A DNA stretch of 64,000 bases from Photobacterium damselae (lineage in GTDB: Bacteria; Pseudomonadota; Gammaproteobacteria; Enterobacterales; Vibrionaceae): positions 63,063-127,062 of the forward strand of contig NZ_PYOG01000011.1 of the NCBI RefSeq assembly GCF_003026815.1, in the 5' to 3' direction. Within the stretch, counting starts at the first letter, position 1; each line of letters starts with the position of its first letter. A model generated the notes under the pieces. The model worked only from the letters and a program-made list of their open reading frames with translations, searched no databases and was not told the origin of the DNA. Below, in pieces: positions 1 through 7,741 of the stretch. A program made the position numbers and the translations under genes.

Positions 1-767
1 TTCATTATTTTTATTGCTTTAACTAACTTGCGATCTGACAATACTTCATCAGAGTTTTCTACAAATTCAGAGTCATACTCTTTCTTGATAACTATAATCA
101 ACTTTTCGATATCTTTTGGTATCTCAACTTTTTTACTTTCATTGCTAATAGCTTTGATCTCATCTCTAGTGAGCTTTAACTCATCAGATAATGAAAATGG
201 GCTTGGGCTTAATTGCAATAATTTTGATACGTTTTTGTCGCTTACGTGTGAGACAAACTTCTTAATCAAGAATCTATCATAAAGAGCACTAAGTTCATCG
301 TGACCAATTGGCAGTTCATTAGATGCAGCGACCATTGAAAGTAGTGGAGTTTGTTCTTTATTCACACCATTATGGAATATCCGTTCATTCATAATTGTGA
401 GGAGTGAATTAAGGATCGCTGAATTAGCTTTAAAGACTTCATCCAAGAAGACAACATCTGATGTCGGCATGTATCCCTGCGTATTTCGGCTATAAACATC
501 AGATTTCAATTTTGAAATAGAGAGCGGACCAAATACCTCTTCTGGTGTAGTGAACTTAGTCAACAAGTATTCAAAATACGAGGCATCTTTTACAACTTCT
601 ACAAGTCGTCTTGAAATTTCACTCTTTGCCGTCCCTGGCGGGCCAACAAACAACACGTTTTCTTGGGATAACAAGCCTAATACAGCTAGTTTTACTTCTG
701 TATCTCGCTCAATCAAACCTTCCGATAATGCAGCCGTCAACTTAGACAGCTTATCTCTTAATTCCAT
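1..767 (-). CDS. ravA: RavA-type MoxR AAA+ ATPase (partial, 3' end outside window)
   Basis: The reading frame opens at an ATG whose complement is at 765-767 and runs off the left edge, so only about the first 255 residues are seen. The N-terminus (MELRDKLSKL) leads into a Walker A loop GPPGTAKS, then FEYLLTKFTTPEEVFGPLS, the Walker B stretch VVFLDEVFKA, and a sensor region MVAASNELP followed by ALYDRF. This order and wording match RavA of the MoxR family rather than other AAA proteins. RavA works with the VWA protein ViaA, usually encoded just downstream, which here would lie outside the window. RavA-ViaA is linked to respiratory-complex maturation and aminoglycoside sensitivity in E. coli; that role is transferred by family. 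Confidence 0.85.
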   Translation of the reverse strand, partial: MELRDKLSKLTAALSEGLIERDTEVKLAVLGLLSQENVLFVGPPGTAKSEISRRLVEVVKDASYFEYLLTKFTTPEEVFGPLSISKLKSDVYSRNTQGYMPTSDVVFLDEVFKANSAILNSLLTIMNERIFHNGVNKEQTPLLSMVAASNELPIGHDELSALYDRFLIKKFVSHVSDKNVSKLLQLSPSPFSLSDELKLTRDEIKAISNESKKVEIPKDIEKLIIVIKKEYDSEFVENSDEVLSDRKLVKAIKIM

Positions 768-975
768 ACTATTAATCCTGATACAACTCTACATCCATAC
801 AATAAGCCACTAAATCTCAATATTATTATATATAAATGGGTTAAAGATAAAATTCATGCATAGAAAATAAGCACTGAATTTATTCAAAACCATGCTCACT
901 CATCTTAATAAATGTAGTTATTTTCTGTGTATTACCATCTACTGTTGGGAGTTTGGCCGTGATTTGATATTGATT

Positions 976-1302
976 TTAATATGAATGCAATATCCAGAAA
1001 TCCTCATTAGGCTTTTTACGTGTAGTGATGGATCCATTATGAAATTTAGAAAGAGCTTTAGCAAAACCACTTTGAATACCTTGATTAAAGGTACTTTGTA
1101 TTAAGTCGTTTATACTTTCATCTGGATTACCACCTAAATCTATCACAAGTTTGATCTGCTTAATTAAATCTGTCATTTTTTCTGTAGGGGTTTCACCAGC
1201 AGATAATATTTCAGTTTCATCTTGAATAATACCAATCCATTTATTCATAGATTCTGAACGGGCTTCTTTTAATAATTGATTTAATGATTTTTTAGATTGC
1301 AT
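976..1302 (-). CDS. Small hypothetical protein, about 108 aa
   Basis: I do not recognise the family. The open frame extends upstream to 1365, but the ATG at 1302 (MQSKKSLNQLLKEARSES) has an AAAGGT ribosome-binding site about 8 nt upstream, and the extra N-terminus would be an unlikely hydrophobic stretch. The product is soluble-looking and mostly helical: KSLNQLLKEARSES, then TEKMTDLIKQIKLVIDLGG and a Gln/Gly-containing helix NQGIQSGFAKALSKF. No signal peptide or catalytic motif is visible. It sits alone between ravA and a divergent DsrE-like gene, with AT-rich flanks. Function unknown. Confidence 0.55.
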   Translation of the reverse strand: MQSKKSLNQLLKEARSESMNKWIGIIQDETEILSAGETPTEKMTDLIKQIKLVIDLGGNPDESINDLIQSTFNQGIQSGFAKALSKFHNGSITTRKKPNEDFWILHSY

Positions 1303-1680
1303 GCGAACTACCTTTATTTGAGTTAAAGCTAACAATATGAGAAATAGCCTTGACTCAAAATACACTCATAAAACATAAATATAATACTCAATTTAATTCA
1401 TAATTATCATGAAGTTGGTAGCAATTTTCGTCTTTCGATAACTTTTCAAGGATATAAATAGTTAAATATGCATTAAATACATGTTAAATAACTCTTATTT
1501 AACACAAAATAAGCAGATAAAATCATCATATTTAGCTATCGCAGTTGAGATTTAAAGTAAATAAACCATTGCACCTCATTCCATATCCAATAACTCATTT
1601 TGCTCCTAGTGATCTTCACACCAGTTCGTTTCACAATAAGTACTGATGACACTTCGTCACCGCAGCAAAGGAATTCGAAC
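1303..1680. other. AT-rich intergenic region between divergent genes
   Basis: About 380 bases very rich in A and T, separating two divergent genes and so presumably holding both promoters. I see the AAAGGT ribosome-binding site of the left gene and AAGGA of the right gene, but no convincing operator or RNA. Confidence 0.4.
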
Positions 1681-2010
1681 ATGAAAGCCATCTTCCATGT
1701 TGATCAAATTGAGCGCTTAGATCTTGCCCTTAATAACATCATTCATGTATTAGAAATTGAACCTAAAATGGAGATAGAGCTACTTGCTCACGGCAACGCA
1801 GTACAAGGATTTTTAGTAGAAGGGAATACAAATTTAAGCACAATCGAAGCCCTGTCTCATCAAGGCGTGACCTTTGCGCTTTGTCATCACTCCCTTGATA
1901 AGTTTCAGCTATCTCAAGAGCAATTAAGTACAGCTGTCACCGTTGTACCAGCGGGAGCCTATGAGCTAATTAAAAAGCAAACGGAAGGATTTAGTTATAT
2001 TAAGCCTTAA
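1681..2010 (+). CDS. DsrE/DsrF-like family protein, 109 aa
   Basis: A compact protein of the DsrE-like fold (COG1416 type): MKAIFHVDQIERLDLALNNI, a strand IELLAHGNAVQGFL, then the helix and strand around GVTFALCHHSL, and VVPAGAYELIKKQTEGFSYIKP at the C-terminus. The ending PAGAYELIKKQ..GFSYIKP is typical of these small sulfur-relay-like proteins. One Cys (in FALCHHS) could be the persulfide-type residue, but this subfamily has no established reaction. The frame is open from 1600, but the ATG at 1681 has AAGGA 8 nt before it, so the longer N-terminus is rejected. A strong terminator follows immediately. Confidence 0.75.
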   Translation: MKAIFHVDQIERLDLALNNIIHVLEIEPKMEIELLAHGNAVQGFLVEGNTNLSTIEALSHQGVTFALCHHSLDKFQLSQEQLSTAVTVVPAGAYELIKKQTEGFSYIKP

Positions 2011-2013
2011 ACA

Positions 2014-2048
2014 AAAAAATCCAAGTACATCTCTGCACTTGGATTTTT
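2014..2048. terminator. Bidirectional terminator between DsrE-like gene and peroxidase
   Basis: AAATCCAAGT and ACTTGGATTT form a 10-bp stem with a short loop, with A residues on the left and T residues on the right, so it can stop transcription from both convergent genes. Confidence 0.85.
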
Positions 2049-2070
2049 ATTAACGATAAAGGTAATAACG

Positions 2071-3468
2071 TTACTGAACCAGCTTACCGTTATACTCACC
2101 CGTTAGTGTTTTTAAGTAAGCAACAATCTCTTTTGTCTCTTGAGGTTGTAGCGTTACACCAACTTGATACAGTGCCATTTTATTTACCGCATCATCCAAC
2201 GTTTTAGCATTGGCATCATGGAAGTATGGCGCTGTTTGAGCTACGTTACGCAACGTTGGTACTTTAAAGCGGTGTAAATCATTCGGATCGTTAGTCACAC
2301 CAATACGACCTTTGTCAGCGTCTGTTAACGGAGTGCCTCGATCGGCAAAGTAATCTTTCTTCACACCGAGAATTTCAAATGTCTGGCCACCCATTGCTTC
2401 ACCAGCGTGACAGGTTTGACACTTGTACTTATTAAATAACTTGTAGCCTGCAATTTCTTCTGCATTTAACGCTGATTTATCACCACGCATATACTTATCA
2501 AAGCGGCTGTTTGGCGTCACTAAAGTTTTCTCAAATTCAGCAATAGCATCTGTAATGGTTTCTTCAGTAATACCTTGCTTATACAGCGCATCAAATTGTG
2601 CTTTAAGAACAGGATCCTTATCCAACTTAGTAATAATTTGATTCCAAGACGTTGATGCCATCTCTTTCGGGTTTAGAGGTGGACCACCAGCTTGCGCTTG
2701 TAAATCAAAGGCACGACCATCCCAGAACTGGTGAATATTAAATACCGCATTAAACACAGTCGGCGCGTTAATTGGGCCTTTCGCACCACCCACACCAGTA
2801 GACGTATTTAATCTATCAACACCACCACGGTTAAGATCATGACAGGTCGCACAAGAAACAGAGTTATCAGAAGATAGGCGAGTATCGTGATACAGTTCGT
2901 CACCGAGCTTCACTTTAGCTTGGTTAACTTTAAAGGTTGTTGTGATTGGTTGAACAGCAGCATATTTGAATTCTGCCGTTACCCCTGTATTGGCATGTTG
3001 CTCAGCGCGCTGCTGGCGAACCCAATCGAGTAGAGTATTCTTCTCATCATCAGATAAGTCAGAACGCCAGTGCATAGTTAGATACAGTTTAGGAGGCATT
3101 GAACCGTCTTCAAGAACCGATTCAAGTTTAGCAAGATCTACGTCTGAAATGGGTTTACCCTGCTGCATGTTTTCTAACATACCAGAGATATTAAACTGAC
3201 GTTGAGCGTTACGTACATCTCGCTCCATTAGCTGCTTCGCAATCGGCAAATTAGCATAAAATGGCATTTCACTGTTTTTGGTGTGACAGTATTCACAGCC
3301 ATTTTCAGCAAATACATTGAAGGCTTTTGACGACAGCGCGTTCATATGAGATAGGGTCGCATTTTGCTCTTTCTGTTCACTTAGGTTTTGATCAAAGTGG
3401 TCAACGGCATATACGGTGGCAAGATATCCTATAATGCCAGCACCAACTGCATATTTAATTAATTTCAC
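2071..3468 (-). CDS. yhjA: Tri-haem cytochrome c peroxidase (YhjA/Ccp type quinol peroxidase)
   Basis: The 465-residue product starts with a membrane anchor or signal segment (residues 5-22) and carries three CXXCH haem-binding motifs: CEYCH at 58-62, CATCH at 206-210 and CQTCH at 350-354. Classical bacterial di-haem peroxidases have only the last two. The extra N-terminal haem domain and the length match E. coli YhjA, a membrane-anchored peroxidase that takes electrons from quinol to reduce hydrogen peroxide in the periplasm. The peroxidase domain contains the usual CHDLNRGG and FWDGRAFDLQAQAGGPPLNP segments. It is monocistronic and faces a convergent terminator. In E. coli the gene is controlled by FNR and OxyR; I did not find a confident FNR box upstream here. 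Confidence 0.9.
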   Translation of the reverse strand: MKLIKYAVGAGIIGYLATVYAVDHFDQNLSEQKEQNATLSHMNALSSKAFNVFAENGCEYCHTKNSEMPFYANLPIAKQLMERDVRNAQRQFNISGMLENMQQGKPISDVDLAKLESVLEDGSMPPKLYLTMHWRSDLSDDEKNTLLDWVRQQRAEQHANTGVTAEFKYAAVQPITTTFKVNQAKVKLGDELYHDTRLSSDNSVSCATCHDLNRGGVDRLNTSTGVGGAKGPINAPTVFNAVFNIHQFWDGRAFDLQAQAGGPPLNPKEMASTSWNQIITKLDKDPVLKAQFDALYKQGITEETITDAIAEFEKTLVTPNSRFDKYMRGDKSALNAEEIAGYKLFNKYKCQTCHAGEAMGGQTFEILGVKKDYFADRGTPLTDADKGRIGVTNDPNDLHRFKVPTLRNVAQTAPYFHDANAKTLDDAVNKMALYQVGVTLQPQETKEIVAYLKTLTGEYNGKLVQ

Positions 3469-3790
3469 AACAACTTCCTATTTAGAATATTTATTTGTGT
3501 GCAAAATAAATTTCCAAATAAAAATGTTCAAAACGAAAAAAACGGATGCAGTAATAGAAAGATTCGATAAAACAAATTACAAACAAAAAATAATCACTAT
3601 AAACATAAGGATAAGAGATGATGTTTATAACATGTTAAATTTAACTTAAATTTCAATCGCCACAATTCTTGTTCTAAATCAATTTAAAAATATCCCCAAA
3701 AACAGCCATTTCAAGCAAAAAATATTAAGTAAAGTATCAATATAAATACTCAACACGATAATATAAATGAGAGAATGCCAGATAAACAAA
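3469..3790. other. AT-rich intergenic region upstream of the peroxidase gene
   Basis: About 320 bases with a very high A content and no credible gene; the 77-codon open frame crossing 3416-3649 has no ribosome-binding site and a low-complexity product. It presumably holds the peroxidase promoter on the minus strand. Confidence 0.4.
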
Positions 3791-3814
3791 AGGCAGAGAT
3801 CGTAATCTCTGCCT
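3791..3814 (-). terminator. Terminator of the TerC-family gene
   Basis: AGGCAGAGAT and ATCTCTGCCT form a 10-bp stem around CGTA. Read on the minus strand it is followed by a T-rich run, as expected 25 bases after the stop of the TerC-family gene. Confidence 0.8.
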
Positions 3815-3839
3815 TTGCATTTTAGGAAATTAAGACAAA

Positions 3840-4604
3840 TTATCGAGCCTTAATAGCCCACCCCATTGGTTGAGGCTGAATAGATTTAATCACTTTACTG
3901 CGTTTTTTCTTAAGTAGGATATGACACATTTCCATCGTTAAGCCAAACGCCATAGCAAAGTAAACGTAACCTTTGTTGATGTGGATAGCAAAGCCTTCTG
4001 CCATTAATAATCCACCGAGTAGTACTAGAAACAACAAAGCTAGAGTTTTAAATCCAGGATAACGCGTAACATAGGTATTAATTTTCTCAGCACACAGCAT
4101 CATCACAACGGCTGCGGCTAAAATCGCGGCAACCATCAATGGAATTTCATCGGTCATACCAACAGCGGTAATAACAGAGTCCATTGAGAACACAGCATCT
4201 ACAGCAACAATCTGTAGAAGAACCAACGTAATACCAGCGCGAACTGTACTCGCATTATGTTCTTCGTTATGAGTTAACCACATCCATAGCTCTTTTAAGC
4301 TTTTCGCTAATAGGAAAGCACCACCACCGATCATAATAAGATCTCGGCCAGTAAATACCGTCTCTGCCATGGTTAATAATGGTTCAGTGAGTGACATAAC
4401 CCAACTGATAGAGAAAACCAATACAATACGAGCAGCTACCGCTAAAGTAATACCAAGATTACGGGCCATCTTTTGCTGATGAACAGGTAAGCGTTCGCAA
4501 AGTACCGATATAAATACAATATTATCAACACCTAATACAACTTCTAACGTAAATAGGGTTGCTAAGATCATCCAGGATTCTGGTTGTAAGAAAAGTTCTA
4601 GCAT
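3840..4604 (-). CDS. TerC-family integral membrane protein (YgdQ/YoaE-like)
   Basis: The 254-residue protein is almost entirely membrane-embedded, with about seven hydrophobic segments. It carries the family signatures LEVVLGVDNIVFIS near residue 20 and AVDAVFSMDSVITAVGM near residue 135; the paired acidic residues in these two segments are the conserved core of TerC proteins. It lacks the CBS domains found in the longer YoaE proteins, so it resembles E. coli YgdQ in size. TerC relatives are implicated in metal, chiefly manganese, efflux or co-translational metal loading of exported proteins; the substrate of this one is not known. Its ribosome-binding site lies inside a palindrome (separate entry), suggesting translational control. 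Confidence 0.85.
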   Translation of the reverse strand: MLELFLQPESWMILATLFTLEVVLGVDNIVFISVLCERLPVHQQKMARNLGITLAVAARIVLVFSISWVMSLTEPLLTMAETVFTGRDLIMIGGGAFLLAKSLKELWMWLTHNEEHNASTVRAGITLVLLQIVAVDAVFSMDSVITAVGMTDEIPLMVAAILAAAVVMMLCAEKINTYVTRYPGFKTLALLFLVLLGGLLMAEGFAIHINKGYVYFAMAFGLTMEMCHILLKKKRSKVIKSIQPQPMGWAIKAR

Positions 4605-4612
4605 TGTGCAGT

Positions 4613-4628
4613 CTCCTTAAATAAGGAG
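4613..4628 (-). promoter_or_regulatory. Palindrome sequestering the ribosome-binding site of the TerC-family gene
   Basis: CTCCTTA and TAAGGAG form an uninterrupted 7-base inverted repeat separated by two bases. The TAAGGAG half is the only good ribosome-binding site, 8 nt before the ATG at 4604. In the mRNA the anti-Shine-Dalgarno half would pair with it. TerC relatives such as E. coli alx have translation-controlling leader RNAs, but I could not recognise the yybP-ykoY aptamer here. Confidence 0.45.
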
Positions 4629-4888
4629 CTTAGAGTTAACAAGCAACTCGAGGGGTCGTCCATAGTAAGTATATTTACCTCATCAATTTCGATGGCGCTA
4701 GTTGACCATGAGAGAGTTATCCACTCAACAGAGAAGTTGTAACTAAGTATGTCCTGTTTTCTATATTTCCTTACAAAAATTCGATTAATCCAAGCACTTG
4801 TCTAACATAGTAATAAGGTAAGCTAACACTTAATAAGCTCAACTTGTTAGTAAACAAAGAATTATTTATCGATATGACAGGAGCCTCA

Positions 4889-6220
4889 GTGACAAAAAAA
4901 TATTCAAGTCTCGCACTCTGTATTTGTAGTACCTTAGCGTTTTCTCCCTCATTAAGTTATGCCTCTTCAACTATCAGTAATTCACAGTGGGAGAATAATT
5001 CTTCGCTGCCTTATAGCGCTTCAAATCCTTATGAAATCGCCCTATTTTCTGCTCATAACGGTGAAGATAAAGCAAGACTGTGGTCACAAACCCAATCCAT
5101 TATTGGTTATGGTTTAGGTGTTGCAGGCTTTTTAGCTTTGCTGCCTAGTGACTTTACTAATTGGGATAAAAGTGACGATCGATTACTTGAAAAATGGTAT
5201 GACAATGTTACTGAAGGCCCAGTTTGGGACCGAGATGTTTGGTATATCAATTATATTGGTCACCCATACTTTGGTGGCGTTTACTATCAAGTCGCTAGAA
5301 AATCTGGGTATCGTCAGTGGGATTCCTTTCTTTATTCAGCACTCATGTCGACGGTGTATTGGGAATACGGTGTTGAAGCCTTTGCCGAAGTACCATCAAT
5401 TCAAGATTTGGTCGTCACCCCTGTTTTAGGTTGGGTTTACGGTGAGTGGGCCTTCCAGCAAGAACGTCACATTAGAGCTTCTGGCGGTAAAGTTCTGGGA
5501 TCGCAAACTCTAGGTGATACCGCTCTATTTTTGTTAGATCCAGTCGATAGTATTGGCCGAGGTATCAATCAACTAACCGGACGCAACTTGGTCAAAGCAG
5601 GCACTGGCTATATCTCATATAATCAGCAACAACATCGCAACGGCAAAACCGATAATCAAATTGCACTTAACGTTAGCTATCAGCTCAATGATCCAAACCA
5701 AAGAAGTGATCGCCATTACCGCGAGCGAGGTTATACCCAATTAACTAATGATCCTGTGACCTATGGTATTGTAGGAATTACCGCCGGGGCCAGTTACCTT
5801 AATTTAGATCCCAAATGGGGACTACAAAACGATTGGGCACCAACGATGTCATTGGGTCTGTATTTTACTAAGCAGTTTTCATCACGTTTAAACTACACCC
5901 GAGCCGATCTCAAAAGTACAACCACTCAACAAACTAATACCTATGAGAGCTACAACCTTGATGTTCAATATTACTTTAACCCTCATGGGCAATTACGGCC
6001 TTATGTATCAGCGGGGATTGGTGAAAGCTTAAAAGATCAAGATAGAGATATTAAGAGCTTTCAATATGTTGGTGGTGCAGGTTTACACTATAAATTCCAT
6101 CCAAACTGGGCTTTCCAACTAGACTGGCGTCATCACTATGGCACTAAATACTCAACCAATGATGATTTATTCACAGGCCAAATAGTTTATCGGTTTGGAC
6201 AAGGTGAACGGGGGCTATAA
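4889..6220 (+). CDS. DUF3943-like outer-membrane protein with C-terminal beta-barrel
   Basis: I chose the GTG at 4889 because AGGAG stands 5 nt upstream and the product then begins with a clean signal peptide (MTKKYSSLALCICSTLAFSP.., cut near YASS). The frame opens earlier, at ATG 4844 and 4874. The mature N-terminal half (YINYIGHPYFGGVYY, YWEYGVEAFAEVPSIQDLVVTPVLGWVYGEW) is typical of DUF3943 proteins. The last 180 residues alternate hydrophobic and polar residues, with aromatic strand ends (QFSSRLNYTRADL, NLDVQYYFNP, IVYRFGQ), as in an OmpA-like eight-strand barrel. Expected location is the outer membrane; the function is not established. It lies 120 bases before mltC on the same strand. 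Confidence 0.7.
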   Translation: MTKKYSSLALCICSTLAFSPSLSYASSTISNSQWENNSSLPYSASNPYEIALFSAHNGEDKARLWSQTQSIIGYGLGVAGFLALLPSDFTNWDKSDDRLLEKWYDNVTEGPVWDRDVWYINYIGHPYFGGVYYQVARKSGYRQWDSFLYSALMSTVYWEYGVEAFAEVPSIQDLVVTPVLGWVYGEWAFQQERHIRASGGKVLGSQTLGDTALFLLDPVDSIGRGINQLTGRNLVKAGTGYISYNQQQHRNGKTDNQIALNVSYQLNDPNQRSDRHYRERGYTQLTNDPVTYGIVGITAGASYLNLDPKWGLQNDWAPTMSLGLYFTKQFSSRLNYTRADLKSTTTQQTNTYESYNLDVQYYFNPHGQLRPYVSAGIGESLKDQDRDIKSFQYVGGAGLHYKFHPNWAFQLDWRHHYGTKYSTNDDLFTGQIVYRFGQGERGL

Positions 6221-6339
6221 CAGCGCGGAGGTCACATAAGTAAACTAATCATTTTACTCAGCTTGCTATTTCCTTTTGTTTTCATGAAAATTTGTTCCTT
6301 AATTATTGCTTTAATTTCTTGTGCTAGATAAGGAACATC

Positions 6340-7467
6340 ATGAAACACCTTTGGTTTGCTGTCGCCAGCTCAATAGCTTTAACCGCTTGCGCCCCGTCAG
6401 ATCTCGATGTTTATGGTCCGGCGGAGCCATCAAAACCACCGGTTGTTATTCCTCCGCCTCCACCAACAACCAATACCAATGCACAAGAACAAGCCTTTAA
6501 GAAACTGCTCGCTTACTTAAATGAGCAAGTTAAAAAACAATGGGGGGATGATGAATTTTTACAAGCCGGTAAACACCGTTATGTAAAATATCTTGATGGG
6601 TATCGAACGCGAGCTCATATCGATTTTGATACAGGTAAAATCTACGTTTCAACTGTGTCTAAATACGCACCTAAAGAGACATTAAAAGAAGCCATTGTTT
6701 CAACTTTGCTGATGCCGGCTGATCCTGCTCAAGTTGATCTGTTTAGCGATAAAACCATCCCCCTTAATGGTAAGCCTTTCTTACTGGGTCAGGTAAAAGA
6801 TCATGATGGTCAAGATATTCAGTGGGAGTGGCGTGCTAACCGTTTTGCCGATTACTTAATTGAGAACAAACTTCAATCAAAACCCTTTAAATACGGCACC
6901 GCTTATTATGTCCAAATAGATATGGTAGGCGATCACCTTGAACAACGTGAATATCAATATGCTGATTTAATCAAACGCGCATCAAAGCAGTACGGTATTG
7001 ATGAAGATTTAATTTATGCCATTGTCAAAACCGAAAGTAGCTTTAACCCTTTTGCTGTAAGTCATGCTGGGGCTTATGGTTTGATGCAGGTGATCCCAAA
7101 AACTGCAGGAGCTGATGTCTTTAATTTGGTAAAGAATAAGCCAGGGATCCCAACGAAAGAATATCTGTTTGATCCAGCTAATAATATCGATACAGGTACA
7201 GCATACTTCTATATTCTAAAAAACCGTTATTTGAAGAATGTTCAACACCCAACCACCAAACACTACACGATGATCTCGGCTTATAACGGGGGCACAGGTG
7301 GCGTATTGGCAACCTTTGATCCTGATCGAGATCGCGCGATGAATCAAATCAACCAACTCAATCCAGATCAAGTCTACTGGGCTCTTACAAATAAGCATCC
7401 AAAAGAAGAAGCGCGTCGATATTTACAAAAAGTGCTTCATTTCCAAAAAGAGTTCAATAACCAATAA
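6340..7467 (+). CDS. mltC: Membrane-bound lytic murein transglycosylase C
   Basis: A 375-residue lipoprotein: the signal peptide ends in a lipobox LTAC with Cys17 as the acylated residue. A proline-rich linker (residues 28-42) and the MltC-specific N-terminal domain follow, then the SLT goose-type lysozyme domain. The catalytic glutamate is E232 in AIVKTESSFNP, followed by the conserved SHAGAYGLMQVIPKTAG and SAYNGG motifs. MltC cleaves peptidoglycan glycan strands, forming 1,6-anhydromuropeptides, from the inner face of the outer membrane. The length matches E. coli MltC (about 359). It appears monocistronic, with a hairpin downstream. Confidence 0.95.
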   Translation: MKHLWFAVASSIALTACAPSDLDVYGPAEPSKPPVVIPPPPPTTNTNAQEQAFKKLLAYLNEQVKKQWGDDEFLQAGKHRYVKYLDGYRTRAHIDFDTGKIYVSTVSKYAPKETLKEAIVSTLLMPADPAQVDLFSDKTIPLNGKPFLLGQVKDHDGQDIQWEWRANRFADYLIENKLQSKPFKYGTAYYVQIDMVGDHLEQREYQYADLIKRASKQYGIDEDLIYAIVKTESSFNPFAVSHAGAYGLMQVIPKTAGADVFNLVKNKPGIPTKEYLFDPANNIDTGTAYFYILKNRYLKNVQHPTTKHYTMISAYNGGTGGVLATFDPDRDRAMNQINQLNPDQVYWALTNKHPKEEARRYLQKVLHFQKEFNNQ

Positions 7468-7497
7468 GTCTTCCCGCTAAAGTCTCCAACTCTTACT

Positions 7498-7541
7498 GAT
7501 GCGTTAATGGTAACGTTAGCGCATCACACCCCATCTTTTTT
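7498..7541 (+). terminator. Probable terminator of mltC
   Basis: TGATGCGTTAA pairs with TTAGCGCATCA (one G-U pair) about 30 bases after the mltC stop. The T run follows only after a GC-poor gap of about 8 bases, so the call is tentative. Confidence 0.5.
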
Positions 7542-7741
7542 ATTACTTAGCCCAAAGTAGATAACCAATATTTCCTCACAGACCTTTACATCGATTTAAC
7601 TATTCACCGATGTAATATCATTATCAACTATGCCAAAATGCTCTTCTATACCAACTTGGATATAACGAATATAAACTTATTGCTAAACATGGTAGAGTTA
7701 GTAATAAAACACCATACAATAATCTGAAGTTTAGCCGACTT

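Noticed and set aside
3416..3649. 77-codon open frame upstream of the peroxidase
   Set aside because: Overlaps the start of the peroxidase gene antisense and encodes a low-complexity Lys/Asn/Ile-rich chain.
4605..4840. yybP-ykoY manganese riboswitch before the TerC-family gene
   Set aside because: The gene family fits, but I could not find the conserved aptamer core on the minus strand; only the sequestering palindrome is supported.
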